IMG/VR virus record: IMGVR_UViG_3300008261_000370
Span: 6,839-31,913 of that record
Source: a virus
Strand: one strand, 5' to 3'
DNA: 25,075 nt
This document shows positions 1 to 5,520 of this stretch, in pieces. The notes below the pieces were generated by a model that was given only the letters and a program-made list of their open reading frames with translations, did not search any database and was not told the DNA's origin. A program made the translations under genes and the position numbers. Positions within the stretch are counted from its first letter, which is position 1. Each line of letters opens with the position of its first letter.

Positions 1-87
1 CAAGAAGATTTGCGACACATAGTAAGATTCATGAACATGGATCCAAAGTATTCAGAATACGAAGTGCAACAAGCCTTCGACAGATAA
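1..87 (+). CDS. C-terminal end of an unidentified protein (5' truncated)
   Basis: Frame 1 is open from the window edge to a TAA at 85-87 and encodes 28 residues ending VQQAFDR. A rho-independent terminator follows at once, which supports this as a real gene end. The fragment is too short to assign. In related phages a CobS/MoxR-like AAA+ ATPase often accompanies a VWA partner like the one downstream, so this could be its tail, but nothing visible here shows that. Confidence 0.55.
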   Translation, partial: QEDLRHIVRFMNMDPKYSEYEVQQAFDR

Positions 88-115
88 AAAAGAAACCCCC
101 GCAAGGGGGTTTTTT
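88..115 (+). terminator. Rho-independent terminator after the truncated first gene
   Basis: The stem AACCCCC (94-100) pairs with GGGGGTT (105-111) around a GCAA tetraloop, followed by a T run at 110-115. It starts right after the TAA at 85-87. It separates the upstream gene from the VWA-peptidase gene, which therefore probably has its own promoter. Confidence 0.9.
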
Positions 116-159
116 AATGGAAATTTTGGCTTTACCCCTTGCTGCCCATACGGTTGTGG

Positions 160-167
160 TATACTTG
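160..167 (+). promoter_or_regulatory. Possible promoter box just before the VWA-peptidase gene
   Basis: TATACTTG lies 4 bases before the ATG at 172. The gene follows a terminator, so a promoter is expected here. There is no convincing Shine-Dalgarno sequence. A very similar box (TATACTTC) precedes the HNH gene at 4693. It may be a variant of the late box or a plain sigma70-type -10; a TTGCTG at 139 is only 15 bases upstream, which is a poor -35 spacing. Confidence 0.45.
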
Positions 168-171
168 GGGC

Positions 172-2337
172 ATGAACAACACCGCAGCAAAGAACGTTCT
201 CGCCAAGATCCTCGCCACCGAAAACATCATGGTTCGCCATGATGCCAAGGCCAGCACTGCCTCATTCGACCTCCACAAGCGCGTTCTGACGCTCCCTGTG
301 TGGAAGAACATGACTAGCAGCCTCATGGACATGCTCATCGGACATGAGGTCGGCCATGCCCTCTACACCCCAGGAATGAACCCTCAGCAGTTCATGGACT
401 TCACCAAGGAGATTGGCAAGAACATGGACCTTGCCAAGCTTATTTGGAACATCGTTGAGGATGCTCGTATTGAGCGCATGATCAAGGAAGAATATCCGGG
501 TCTGCGTCGTGACTTCTTCCACGGCTACAAGGAAATTTATGAAATGGACATGTTTGAGATTGAAGGGAAGAACATCAACGATCTTCCCTTCATTGACCGC
601 ATGAACCTTCATTTCAAGATTGGTCCTGTTCTTCACAACGATGTGATCTTCACTCCCGAAGAAATGGTTTTCGTCAAGCGGTGTGAAGTGACTCGTACTC
701 ACGATGATATCAAGGTTCTGAGCAAGGACATTTACGATTTCATCAATGATCAGAATGCCAATGTCGAGAACCAGGAACAGCAGACTTCTGAAAAGTTTAG
801 TCTTTCGGAAGATGGTGAAGCTTCCTCGCTTGGTGACGAGAAGATGGAGTCTCTTTCTTTCAATCCCAACAGCGGCAACAATGATGGGGGTGAAGACGAG
901 GATCAGAACAATGCTGATTCTCAGAACAGCAGTGATGAGCGAAAGACCAATCGTACTCCGATCAATGACGGGGATACCATGAAGAACCTGGAGAAGAATC
1001 TTCAGAAGAACGTGGATACTCGTAGCGGTACTACTCATATCTGCACTCTTCCTGATATCGATCTTGATAACGCCATTGTGGATCACAAGGAGTTCTATAA
1101 GCGCGTTGATTCCAAGGCAATTGAACGGGCTTGTGGTAACAACTATGAGCATGCCAGTCGCGTGAACGAAGCCATGGATCGTCTTCTTGCCAAGGTCAAG
1201 GAGGATTCCATTCGTTCCGTCAACATCATGATCAACCAGTTCAATCGCAAGAAGGCTGCTGACGAGTCTCGCAAGTCTCGCATCAACAAGACTGGGAAGT
1301 TGAACATGGACAAGCTTCACCAGTACAAGATTTCGGAAGATATTTTCCTGTCCCGTACCATCACCAAGGATGGAAAGAATCACGGGTTCTTGATCTTCCT
1401 CGACTGGAGTGGATCGATGTCATACACGATCCACGATGTCATGATGCAGCTGTTTCAGATTGCAATCTTCTGCCGCAAGGTGAAGATTCCGTTTGAAGTG
1501 TATAGCTTCACCAACTCGTTCTTTGATGACAAGCACATTGCCAGTTTCACTCCTACCGATGAAGATTCTATCAATTTTGATAGCTTCTGCATGGTCAACC
1601 TTCTGTCTTCGCGCATGACCAACATTGAATTTGATCATGCCATGAAGATGATGAATTGGGCAGGCATTCGGTACAACCATGCCAAGATCAAGAAGCTGAA
1701 CATGGTTGGTCTTGTTCCTTCTGCTCCGGATGAATTCAGTATGTCATCCACTCCGCTGAATCAGGCCATGATTGTTGCTCTGAAGTTGATTCCTCTGTTC
1801 CGCAAGAAGTACAATCTTCAGATTGTCAACACGGTCTTCATGACCGATGGTGATGGCGATAGCTTCTACCACCGCAAGTCTATTGGCAACAATGAAAAGT
1901 ATTGCCTGTACGATTCGCAAACTGGCATGTCATATGAGTACAGCCATCGTAGTCATGACTTGACCCAGGCTCTGACCAAGATGATCAAGGATCGCACTGG
2001 TTGCAATCTGATTCACTTCCACCTTGATACTGTTCGCAAGGCAGAGAACGCAGGCTACCGCTACTTCACTGGTGAGGAGACTGAGGAGCAGAAGCAGAAG
2101 ATCAACAAGATGTACGATGACGAAGGGTTCTTCGTTGCAACCAAGAAGAGCAATTTTGATGAGGTCTTTGTCATCAAGTCAACCACCGAGATTGAGTTTG
2201 GGTTTGACGAGGATGAGTTCCTTGAGTCCAAGAAGAAGTCTTTCACTTCTCTCAAGTCTGCCTTCCTCAAGATGAATGATCGCAGGATCACTTCCCGCGT
2301 CATGCTCAATCGGTTCATCGATATGATCTCTGTCTAA
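172..2337 (+). CDS. CobT-like protein with metallopeptidase motif and VWA domain
   Basis: 721 residues from the ATG at 172; a TTG at 139 is in frame but would span the likely promoter. The N-terminal part has a zinc-peptidase motif HEVGH (residues 58-62), with an acidic helix about 35 residues later (IVEDAR) that could give the third ligand. An acidic Asn/Asp/Glu-rich linker (about 200-265) follows. The C-terminal VWA domain has a complete MIDAS: DWSGS (411-415), Thr527 in SSTPL and Asp559 in MTDGDGD. Families with this layout include CobT-type proteins, which act with a MoxR/CobS-type AAA+ ATPase, and phage versions are often labelled peptidase. Whether it acts on cobalt insertion, protein remodelling or proteolysis cannot be told. 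It lies between two terminators and appears to be a single transcription unit. Confidence 0.85.
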   Translation: MNNTAAKNVLAKILATENIMVRHDAKASTASFDLHKRVLTLPVWKNMTSSLMDMLIGHEVGHALYTPGMNPQQFMDFTKEIGKNMDLAKLIWNIVEDARIERMIKEEYPGLRRDFFHGYKEIYEMDMFEIEGKNINDLPFIDRMNLHFKIGPVLHNDVIFTPEEMVFVKRCEVTRTHDDIKVLSKDIYDFINDQNANVENQEQQTSEKFSLSEDGEASSLGDEKMESLSFNPNSGNNDGGEDEDQNNADSQNSSDERKTNRTPINDGDTMKNLEKNLQKNVDTRSGTTHICTLPDIDLDNAIVDHKEFYKRVDSKAIERACGNNYEHASRVNEAMDRLLAKVKEDSIRSVNIMINQFNRKKAADESRKSRINKTGKLNMDKLHQYKISEDIFLSRTITKDGKNHGFLIFLDWSGSMSYTIHDVMMQLFQIAIFCRKVKIPFEVYSFTNSFFDDKHIASFTPTDEDSINFDSFCMVNLLSSRMTNIEFDHAMKMMNWAGIRYNHAKIKKLNMVGLVPSAPDEFSMSSTPLNQAMIVALKLIPLFRKKYNLQIVNTVFMTDGDGDSFYHRKSIGNNEKYCLYDSQTGMSYEYSHRSHDLTQALTKMIKDRTGCNLIHFHLDTVRKAENAGYRYFTGEETEEQKQKINKMYDDEGFFVATKKSNFDEVFVIKSTTEIEFGFDEDEFLESKKKSFTSLKSAFLKMNDRRITSRVMLNRFIDMISV

Positions 2338-2341
2338 AAAA

Positions 2342-2368
2342 AAAACACTCCCTTTCGGGAGTGTTTTT
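2342..2368. terminator. Bidirectional terminator between convergent genes
   Basis: AAAACACTCCC (2342-2352) pairs with GGGAGTGTTTT (2357-2367) around TTTC. It has an A run on the left and a T run on the right, so it can terminate transcription from both strands. It lies between the + gene ending at 2337 and the - gene ending at 2388. Confidence 0.93.
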
Positions 2369-2387
2369 TCATTTCTATTTTCAGAAA

Positions 2388-2894
2388 TTACTTTTTTCTC
2401 TGAGTGGTCTGAGTTGCAGATCCTTGTGCTGACTGCATTCCACCAGCGAATGGAAGACCAAGGTATTGGGCTACCATTTGAGCTGCGTTTGGATTACCCT
2501 GAAGTCCTGCTAGGAATTGTCCGAAAGCAGCTCCGTCAAATCCGCCTTGAGCAGCTTGAGTTGGCTGGGCAGTTAGTGTTCTAGCGGCTGCTGGAACATT
2601 ACCACCGAAGCTACCAACTCCACCGGACATTAGACCACCACCAGTTGAGGTGCTGGTTGGTGACATACCGCCAGCAACCTTGCCCATTCCGCCAACGCCT
2701 AGTTGGGGTTGAGCAGCTAGCTGTGCTCCGAGTGCTGCACCGCCACCAGCTTGGAAAGCCTGGGTTGGGGACATTCCTGCGTAGTTAGCTTCGTTGATGA
2801 TGCTCTTTAGTTTTGCGTTTTCTTCCATGAGTGATGAAAGAGTTTTTTCCATTTTTTGTAGTTTGTAAGTTAATGCTGCATTGAGAGTTGACAT
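2388..2894 (-). CDS. Short coiled-coil, Gly/Ala-rich protein, probable virion component
   Basis: 168 residues. The ATG at 2894 was chosen because AAGGA lies at normal distance upstream and a TATACATA box precedes it; the longer reading to 3038 would run through both. Residues 1-36 form a heptad-like helix (LNAALTYKLQKMEKTL, then EENAKLKSII). The rest is low-complexity Gly/Ala/Gln/Thr, with a late segment GGFDGAAFGQFLAGLQGNP. Its opening MST, its helix and the GFDGAA segment match the neighbouring 277-residue protein, so the two look like paralogues. Late-type expression and the oligomerisation helix suggest a virion or fibre-associated role, but the family was not recognised. Confidence 0.8.
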   Translation of the reverse strand: MSTLNAALTYKLQKMEKTLSSLMEENAKLKSIINEANYAGMSPTQAFQAGGGAALGAQLAAQPQLGVGGMGKVAGGMSPTSTSTGGGLMSGGVGSFGGNVPAAARTLTAQPTQAAQGGFDGAAFGQFLAGLQGNPNAAQMVAQYLGLPFAGGMQSAQGSATQTTQRKK

Positions 2895-2910
2895 ATATGT
2901 TTCCTTTCGA

Positions 2911-3744
2911 TTATGTATATGAAACGTATCTTTGTCCTGATAGCGATGCAATGTCTTTTGTACTTGTTCCAGACTTTCTAAAAATAGATGGCTGCGTTGG
3001 GCTGGGGGGTGGAGGTGGGGGTGGTTCTTGTCCTCCACCTCCGCTACTGGATTGGCCCATTGCAGTTAATAATACTCCGAGTGCTGCTCCGTCAAATCCT
3101 GGTTGGCCATAATAGGAATTGAAAATTCCAAGGTCAGCACCGTCAACAACCCCGTCGCCATTATAGTCTGGTCCAGTTGGTAGTTGCGGAGATGGAGGTT
3201 GTCCCCCTCCATCAGGATTTGAACCCATAGCACTTAATAATGCACCCAAAGCAGCACCATCAAATCCTGGTTGCCCATAGTATGCATTAAAAATTCCAAG
3301 GTCAGCACCATCGACTACTCCATCACCGTTGTAGTCTGGCCCTGTTGGTAGTTGCGGAGATGGAGGTTGTCCTCCTCCTGTAGTGGGGGATGATCCTCCT
3401 CCAGTAGTAGAAGAACCTCCTCCTTGGTCTGGAGATGAAAGACCACCAGACCCCAATCCAGTAAAGGTTCCAGCATCGGGTCGTGTGCTTGTTGATCTAT
3501 ATGTGATTGGTCTTCTTCCGCCAACATTACCGCCAAATGCTGGAGGTCGCATCAATGGTTGTTCTGTTGCTATTGGACTTTTATATTCTTTTGCTGCTTT
3601 AACAGTCGAAACAGTTGGTGTTGTCGTTGCAGTTGAAACTGCTTCTACAAGCACTCTTAATTTTTTATTTTCGTTTTCGAATAACGAAATTTTATGTTCT
3701 ACAGTTTTGATTCTGTTTAGAATATTTACTTCGAAGGTGCTCAT
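2911..3744 (-). CDS. Coiled-coil protein with two dockerin-like calcium-binding repeats
   Basis: 277 residues. The N-terminal helix (about residues 8-36, IKTVEHKISLFENENKKLRV) looks like a coiled coil. A Pro/Ser/Thr/Gly-rich linker follows, then two 56-residue repeats. Each repeat has a loop DYNGDGVVDGAD with acidic or amide residues at positions 1, 3, 5, 9 and 12 (137-148 and 193-204), then LGIFNxYYG, and then a GFDGAALGxLL helix. The loop matches the dockerin type I calcium site. A Gly/Pro-rich segment and a short tail ending YVSYT close the protein. A late-type TATAAATA box lies 6 bases before the ATG. The likely role is an oligomeric, calcium-stabilised virion or host-contact protein; this is inference. 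It is a paralogue of the next gene downstream (2388-2894). Confidence 0.85.
   Translation of the reverse strand: MSTFEVNILNRIKTVEHKISLFENENKKLRVLVEAVSTATTTPTVSTVKAAKEYKSPIATEQPLMRPPAFGGNVGGRRPITYRSTSTRPDAGTFTGLGSGGLSSPDQGGGSSTTGGGSSPTTGGGQPPSPQLPTGPDYNGDGVVDGADLGIFNAYYGQPGFDGAALGALLSAMGSNPDGGGQPPSPQLPTGPDYNGDGVVDGADLGIFNSYYGQPGFDGAALGVLLTAMGQSSSGGGGQEPPPPPPPSPTQPSIFRKSGTSTKDIASLSGQRYVSYT
2912..2919 (-). promoter_or_regulatory. T4-type late promoter box for the 168-residue coiled-coil gene
   Basis: On the - strand, TATACATA is followed by ATCGA and then AAGGAAACATAT before the ATG at 2894. If initiation is about six bases after the box, as at T4 late promoters, the leader begins at the Shine-Dalgarno sequence. 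The box overlaps the TAA stop and last codons of the upstream gene ending at 2911. Confidence 0.75.
3056..3391 (-). repeat. Two direct 168-bp repeats encoding dockerin-like units
   Basis: The segments at about 3056-3223 and 3224-3391 align with a 168-base period, for example the shared landmarks CCCAT at 3056 and 3224, and GATGGAGGTTGT at 3191 and 3359. They keep the 56-residue protein unit while many third codon positions differ. This points to an older in-frame duplication under protein-level selection, not a recent slippage. Confidence 0.9.
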
Positions 3745-3750
3745 TCAGAT

Positions 3751-3758
3751 TATTTATA
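3751..3758 (-). promoter_or_regulatory. Consensus T4-type late promoter TATAAATA, leader nearly absent
   Basis: The - strand reads TATAAATA, ATCTGA, then the ATG at 3744. With T4 late geometry the transcript would start one or two bases before, or at, the start codon. No Shine-Dalgarno sequence is visible. The box abuts a + strand box for the divergent gene at 3773. Confidence 0.8.
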
Positions 3759-3760
3759 AT

Positions 3761-3768
3761 CATACATA
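3761..3768 (+). promoter_or_regulatory. Probable late promoter box before the 3773 gene
   Basis: CATACATA is followed by ATAC and the ATG at 3773, closely matching TATACATA, ACTAC, ATG at 7980-7995. A TATAAT at 3755-3760 on the same strand could instead serve as a sigma70-type -10. There is no Shine-Dalgarno sequence. Confidence 0.5.
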
Positions 3769-3772
3769 ATAC

Positions 3773-4492
3773 ATGTTTGACTTTTCGATTGGCAGAAACA
3801 AAAGTTTAGAAAACGCAGCTTCAAAAGTTTTAAATGAAGCACTATCTTTGAATAGAATGCCAGCAGCCAGAAGCCCAATTACACAAAGAAGCGTATTTGC
3901 TCCCCAAGGATCTACCGAAGATGCTTTGATGAATTGGAGGCCGGGTCAAAGACCTCTTGGGGGTATGGAAGTTCCCGGTGGTCCCATAGGAGGAGATCAA
4001 GACGCATTTGAAAGAAGCTTGCAAAGAATGGGATACTCTTCTTCCATCGATCCAGAAACAGGAAAAACAGTTTATAGTGGTGGAAGCAAACCATCCCTAA
4101 CTCTAGGAACACGCGGAAACCAGTTACAACAATCACAATATGTTCCACAGTCAAGACAATCGACACAAACAACACAAGCAAGGCAATACGGAGAAGTAAG
4201 AACTACTCCGGGATATATGGGCCAACATCCAGTAACTACTAGAACAGTAGAACAAGAAAAAATGGACAAAGAAATAGTGGATAGATCTGCTGAGGAAGTA
4301 TTTAAGAGAGAATACGGAACTTCTGCACCTAGAGGACCAGGTGGAGAAATAATGAATCCAAATACTAACAGAGTGGGTGGGTCTGGAGCACTTGCAAGAT
4401 CTAGACAAGTAGATCCAGAAAGACAAAGAATAGCAGCAGAAAGAAGACAAAAAGATCTAGAAAGAGCTAGAGCAATGGGAATGACTCCCTAA
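3773..4492 (+). CDS. Unrecognised polar, Gln/Arg/Gly-rich protein
   Basis: 239 residues starting at the first ATG, MFDFSIGRNKSLENAASKVL. After a short N-terminal amphipathic stretch the composition suggests disorder: Gly/Pro (about 60-75), a Gln/Ser/Thr-rich stretch (about 118-140), and a basic, charged C-terminal helix (DPERQRIAAERRQKDLERARAM). No signal peptide, membrane segment or catalytic motif is seen and the family was not recognised. It is divergent from the dockerin-like gene, with 28 bases between the start codons, and its TAA (4490-4492) directly abuts the stop of the - strand gene at 4493. Its place among late-type genes suggests a structural or scaffold-like role, which is inference only. 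Confidence 0.75.
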   Translation: MFDFSIGRNKSLENAASKVLNEALSLNRMPAARSPITQRSVFAPQGSTEDALMNWRPGQRPLGGMEVPGGPIGGDQDAFERSLQRMGYSSSIDPETGKTVYSGGSKPSLTLGTRGNQLQQSQYVPQSRQSTQTTQARQYGEVRTTPGYMGQHPVTTRTVEQEKMDKEIVDRSAEEVFKREYGTSAPRGPGGEIMNPNTNRVGGSGALARSRQVDPERQRIAAERRQKDLERARAMGMTP

Positions 4493-4657
4493 TCACTTTC
4501 CTCTTTTAGCTTTAGAGATTTCAATAGCGGCCAGTTGTTTGGCCGCTTTTTCTTTGGTTGGATGTGTTCCTAAAACCTTCTCACCAGAAGAATCCAGTAC
4601 TTTGTACTTATTTCCTACCTTACGAATCATCTCTATCAAATCTTGAAAGTTTTTCAT
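4493..4657 (-). CDS. 54-residue basic protein of a small phage family
   Basis: The - strand ORF runs from an ATG at 4657 to a TGA at 4493-4495. It begins MKNFQDLIEMIRKVGNKYKV, followed by a segment reading VLGTHPTKEKAAKQLAAIEI and a basic end, KAKRGK. The pattern of a predicted beta hairpin followed by KEKAxKQLAAIEI resembles small conserved hypothetical proteins seen in several tailed phages; this is from memory of the pattern, not a search. No function is known. It is the only - strand gene between 3745 and 15607. A CATAAATA box lies exactly 5 bases before the start codon and there is no Shine-Dalgarno sequence. Confidence 0.8.
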   Translation of the reverse strand: MKNFQDLIEMIRKVGNKYKVLDSSGEKVLGTHPTKEKAAKQLAAIEISKAKRGK

Positions 4658-4662
4658 GGAAA

Positions 4663-4670
4663 TATTTATG
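4663..4670 (-). promoter_or_regulatory. Late promoter box for the 54-residue gene
   Basis: The - strand reads CATAAATA, TTTCC, ATG(4657). It has one mismatch to TATAAATA, and the 5-base spacing puts the expected first transcribed base on the A of the start codon. Confidence 0.6.
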
Positions 4671-4678
4671 CGCCGATG

Positions 4679-4684
4679 TATACT
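4679..4684 (+). promoter_or_regulatory. Possible promoter box before the HNH gene
   Basis: TATACT, extended to TATACTTC, ends 6-8 bases before the ATG at 4693. It resembles the box before the gene at 172. The intergenic space to the divergent gene at 4657 is only 35 bases, so promoters for both must lie within it. Confidence 0.4.
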
Positions 4685-4692
4685 TCTGGTGC

Positions 4693-5217
4693 ATGAAACC
4701 TAAATATAAGCAGATGAGTAAAAGAGTACTACTCTTAAATGCATCAGAAGAAGTAGTGAACATTATTGAATGGAATCGTGCTGTCAAATTGCTCTATAGT
4801 GGCAAAGCACTAGAGCATGATGCTGACGAGTACTACGAAATCAAACTACCCAATAAAACTATTCGTCTTCCGAAGATCATCATTCTTCGAAATTACATTC
4901 GTATTCCTTACAGACGAATTACTCCCACTCGCAAGAATATTTTCTTGCGGGATCAATATGGCTGTCAATACTGTGAAGAAAAACTCACAGAAGATACAGC
5001 AACTATTGATCATGTCACTCCCCGTAGCAAGGGTGGTGGCTCCACATGGGAAAACATGGTTACTTGTTGCCGCAAGTGTAATCTAAAAAAGGCAAACAAA
5101 TATCCAAAGGATGTCGGACTCAAGCTACATAAGAAGCCAAGACCACCTCTTGTCAATATTCTCGGATTGAGAGAGTTGATTGAATTGAACAAGTGTTGGT
5201 CAAAATTTGTAGGATAA
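4693..5217 (+). CDS. HNH endonuclease family protein
   Basis: 174 residues from the ATG at 4693; the ATG at 4714 (MSKRVLLLNASEEVV) is an alternative. The protein opens like a broad HNH family (VLLLNAS, then a WNRAVKLLYSGKA-type segment). It then has FLRDQYGCQYC, the core TIDHVTPRSKGGG plus TWENMVTCCRKCN, and a basic tail. The CQYC and CRKC pairs fit a zinc-bound beta-beta-alpha metal fold, and His of DHV is the expected general base. Members of this family occur in bacteria and many phages and are not necessarily homing enzymes; in phages HNH proteins can act in DNA packaging or as nicking enzymes. The next gene starts 3 bases after its TAA. Confidence 0.85.
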   Translation: MKPKYKQMSKRVLLLNASEEVVNIIEWNRAVKLLYSGKALEHDADEYYEIKLPNKTIRLPKIIILRNYIRIPYRRITPTRKNIFLRDQYGCQYCEEKLTEDTATIDHVTPRSKGGGSTWENMVTCCRKCNLKKANKYPKDVGLKLHKKPRPPLVNILGLRELIELNKCWSKFVG

Positions 5218-5220
5218 ATT

Positions 5221-5520
5221 ATGCCAACATACAATTATGAATGTACAAAATGTCAGCACCTGTTTGAACAGGTAGAAACTATAGCCAATCGAAATGCTCC
5301 ATGCGAAAAGCCTTGCCCCAAATGTAAGGAAATGGGCGTGGAGAAGAGCTGGGTTGGTCAAACCCCAGGATTAGGTTCTGATACTACCCTTACACCAGAT
5401 AAGAAGACTGGTGGCCAATGGGGACAATTAATGTCCAAGATGAAGCGTGGTATGCCCAAGAGATTCCACAAAAATATGGATAGAGCCTCAAATAATACTG
5501 GGTCGAAGTGGCAGAGATGA
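5221..5520 (+). CDS. FmdB-like zinc-ribbon protein
   Basis: 99 residues starting MPTYNYECTKCQHLFEQ, with an AGGA Shine-Dalgarno sequence 6 bases before the ATG. CTKC at residues 8-11 and CPKC at about 32-35 form a zinc ribbon of the FmdB type. The C-terminal part is basic (LMSKMKRGMPKRFHKNMDRA), suggesting nucleic acid or protein contact. Phage genomes often carry such a zinc ribbon of unknown role. It is probably co-transcribed with the HNH gene upstream, and its TGA overlaps the next ATG in an ATGA. Confidence 0.8.
   Translation: MPTYNYECTKCQHLFEQVETIANRNAPCEKPCPKCKEMGVEKSWVGQTPGLGSDTTLTPDKKTGGQWGQLMSKMKRGMPKRFHKNMDRASNNTGSKWQR

Noticed and set aside
262-1383. A 373-codon open frame on the - strand
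   Set aside because: It lies wholly antisense to the VWA-peptidase gene, whose motifs are intact, and the antisense product has no recognisable domain or Shine-Dalgarno sequence.
1-2337. Cobalamin biosynthesis operon reading of the first two genes
   Set aside because: Only the VWA partner is visible, it has a peptidase motif as well, and the 28-residue fragment upstream cannot be identified as CobS.
2888-3112. Open frame on the + strand across the end of the dockerin-like gene
   Set aside because: It has no ribosome site and covers the promoter and coding region of two well supported - strand genes.
3094-3391. Dockerin loops as evidence of a cellulosome-bearing host
   Set aside because: The motif alone is widespread in bacterial surface proteins and the rest of the window is phage, so nothing about plant-polymer degradation follows.
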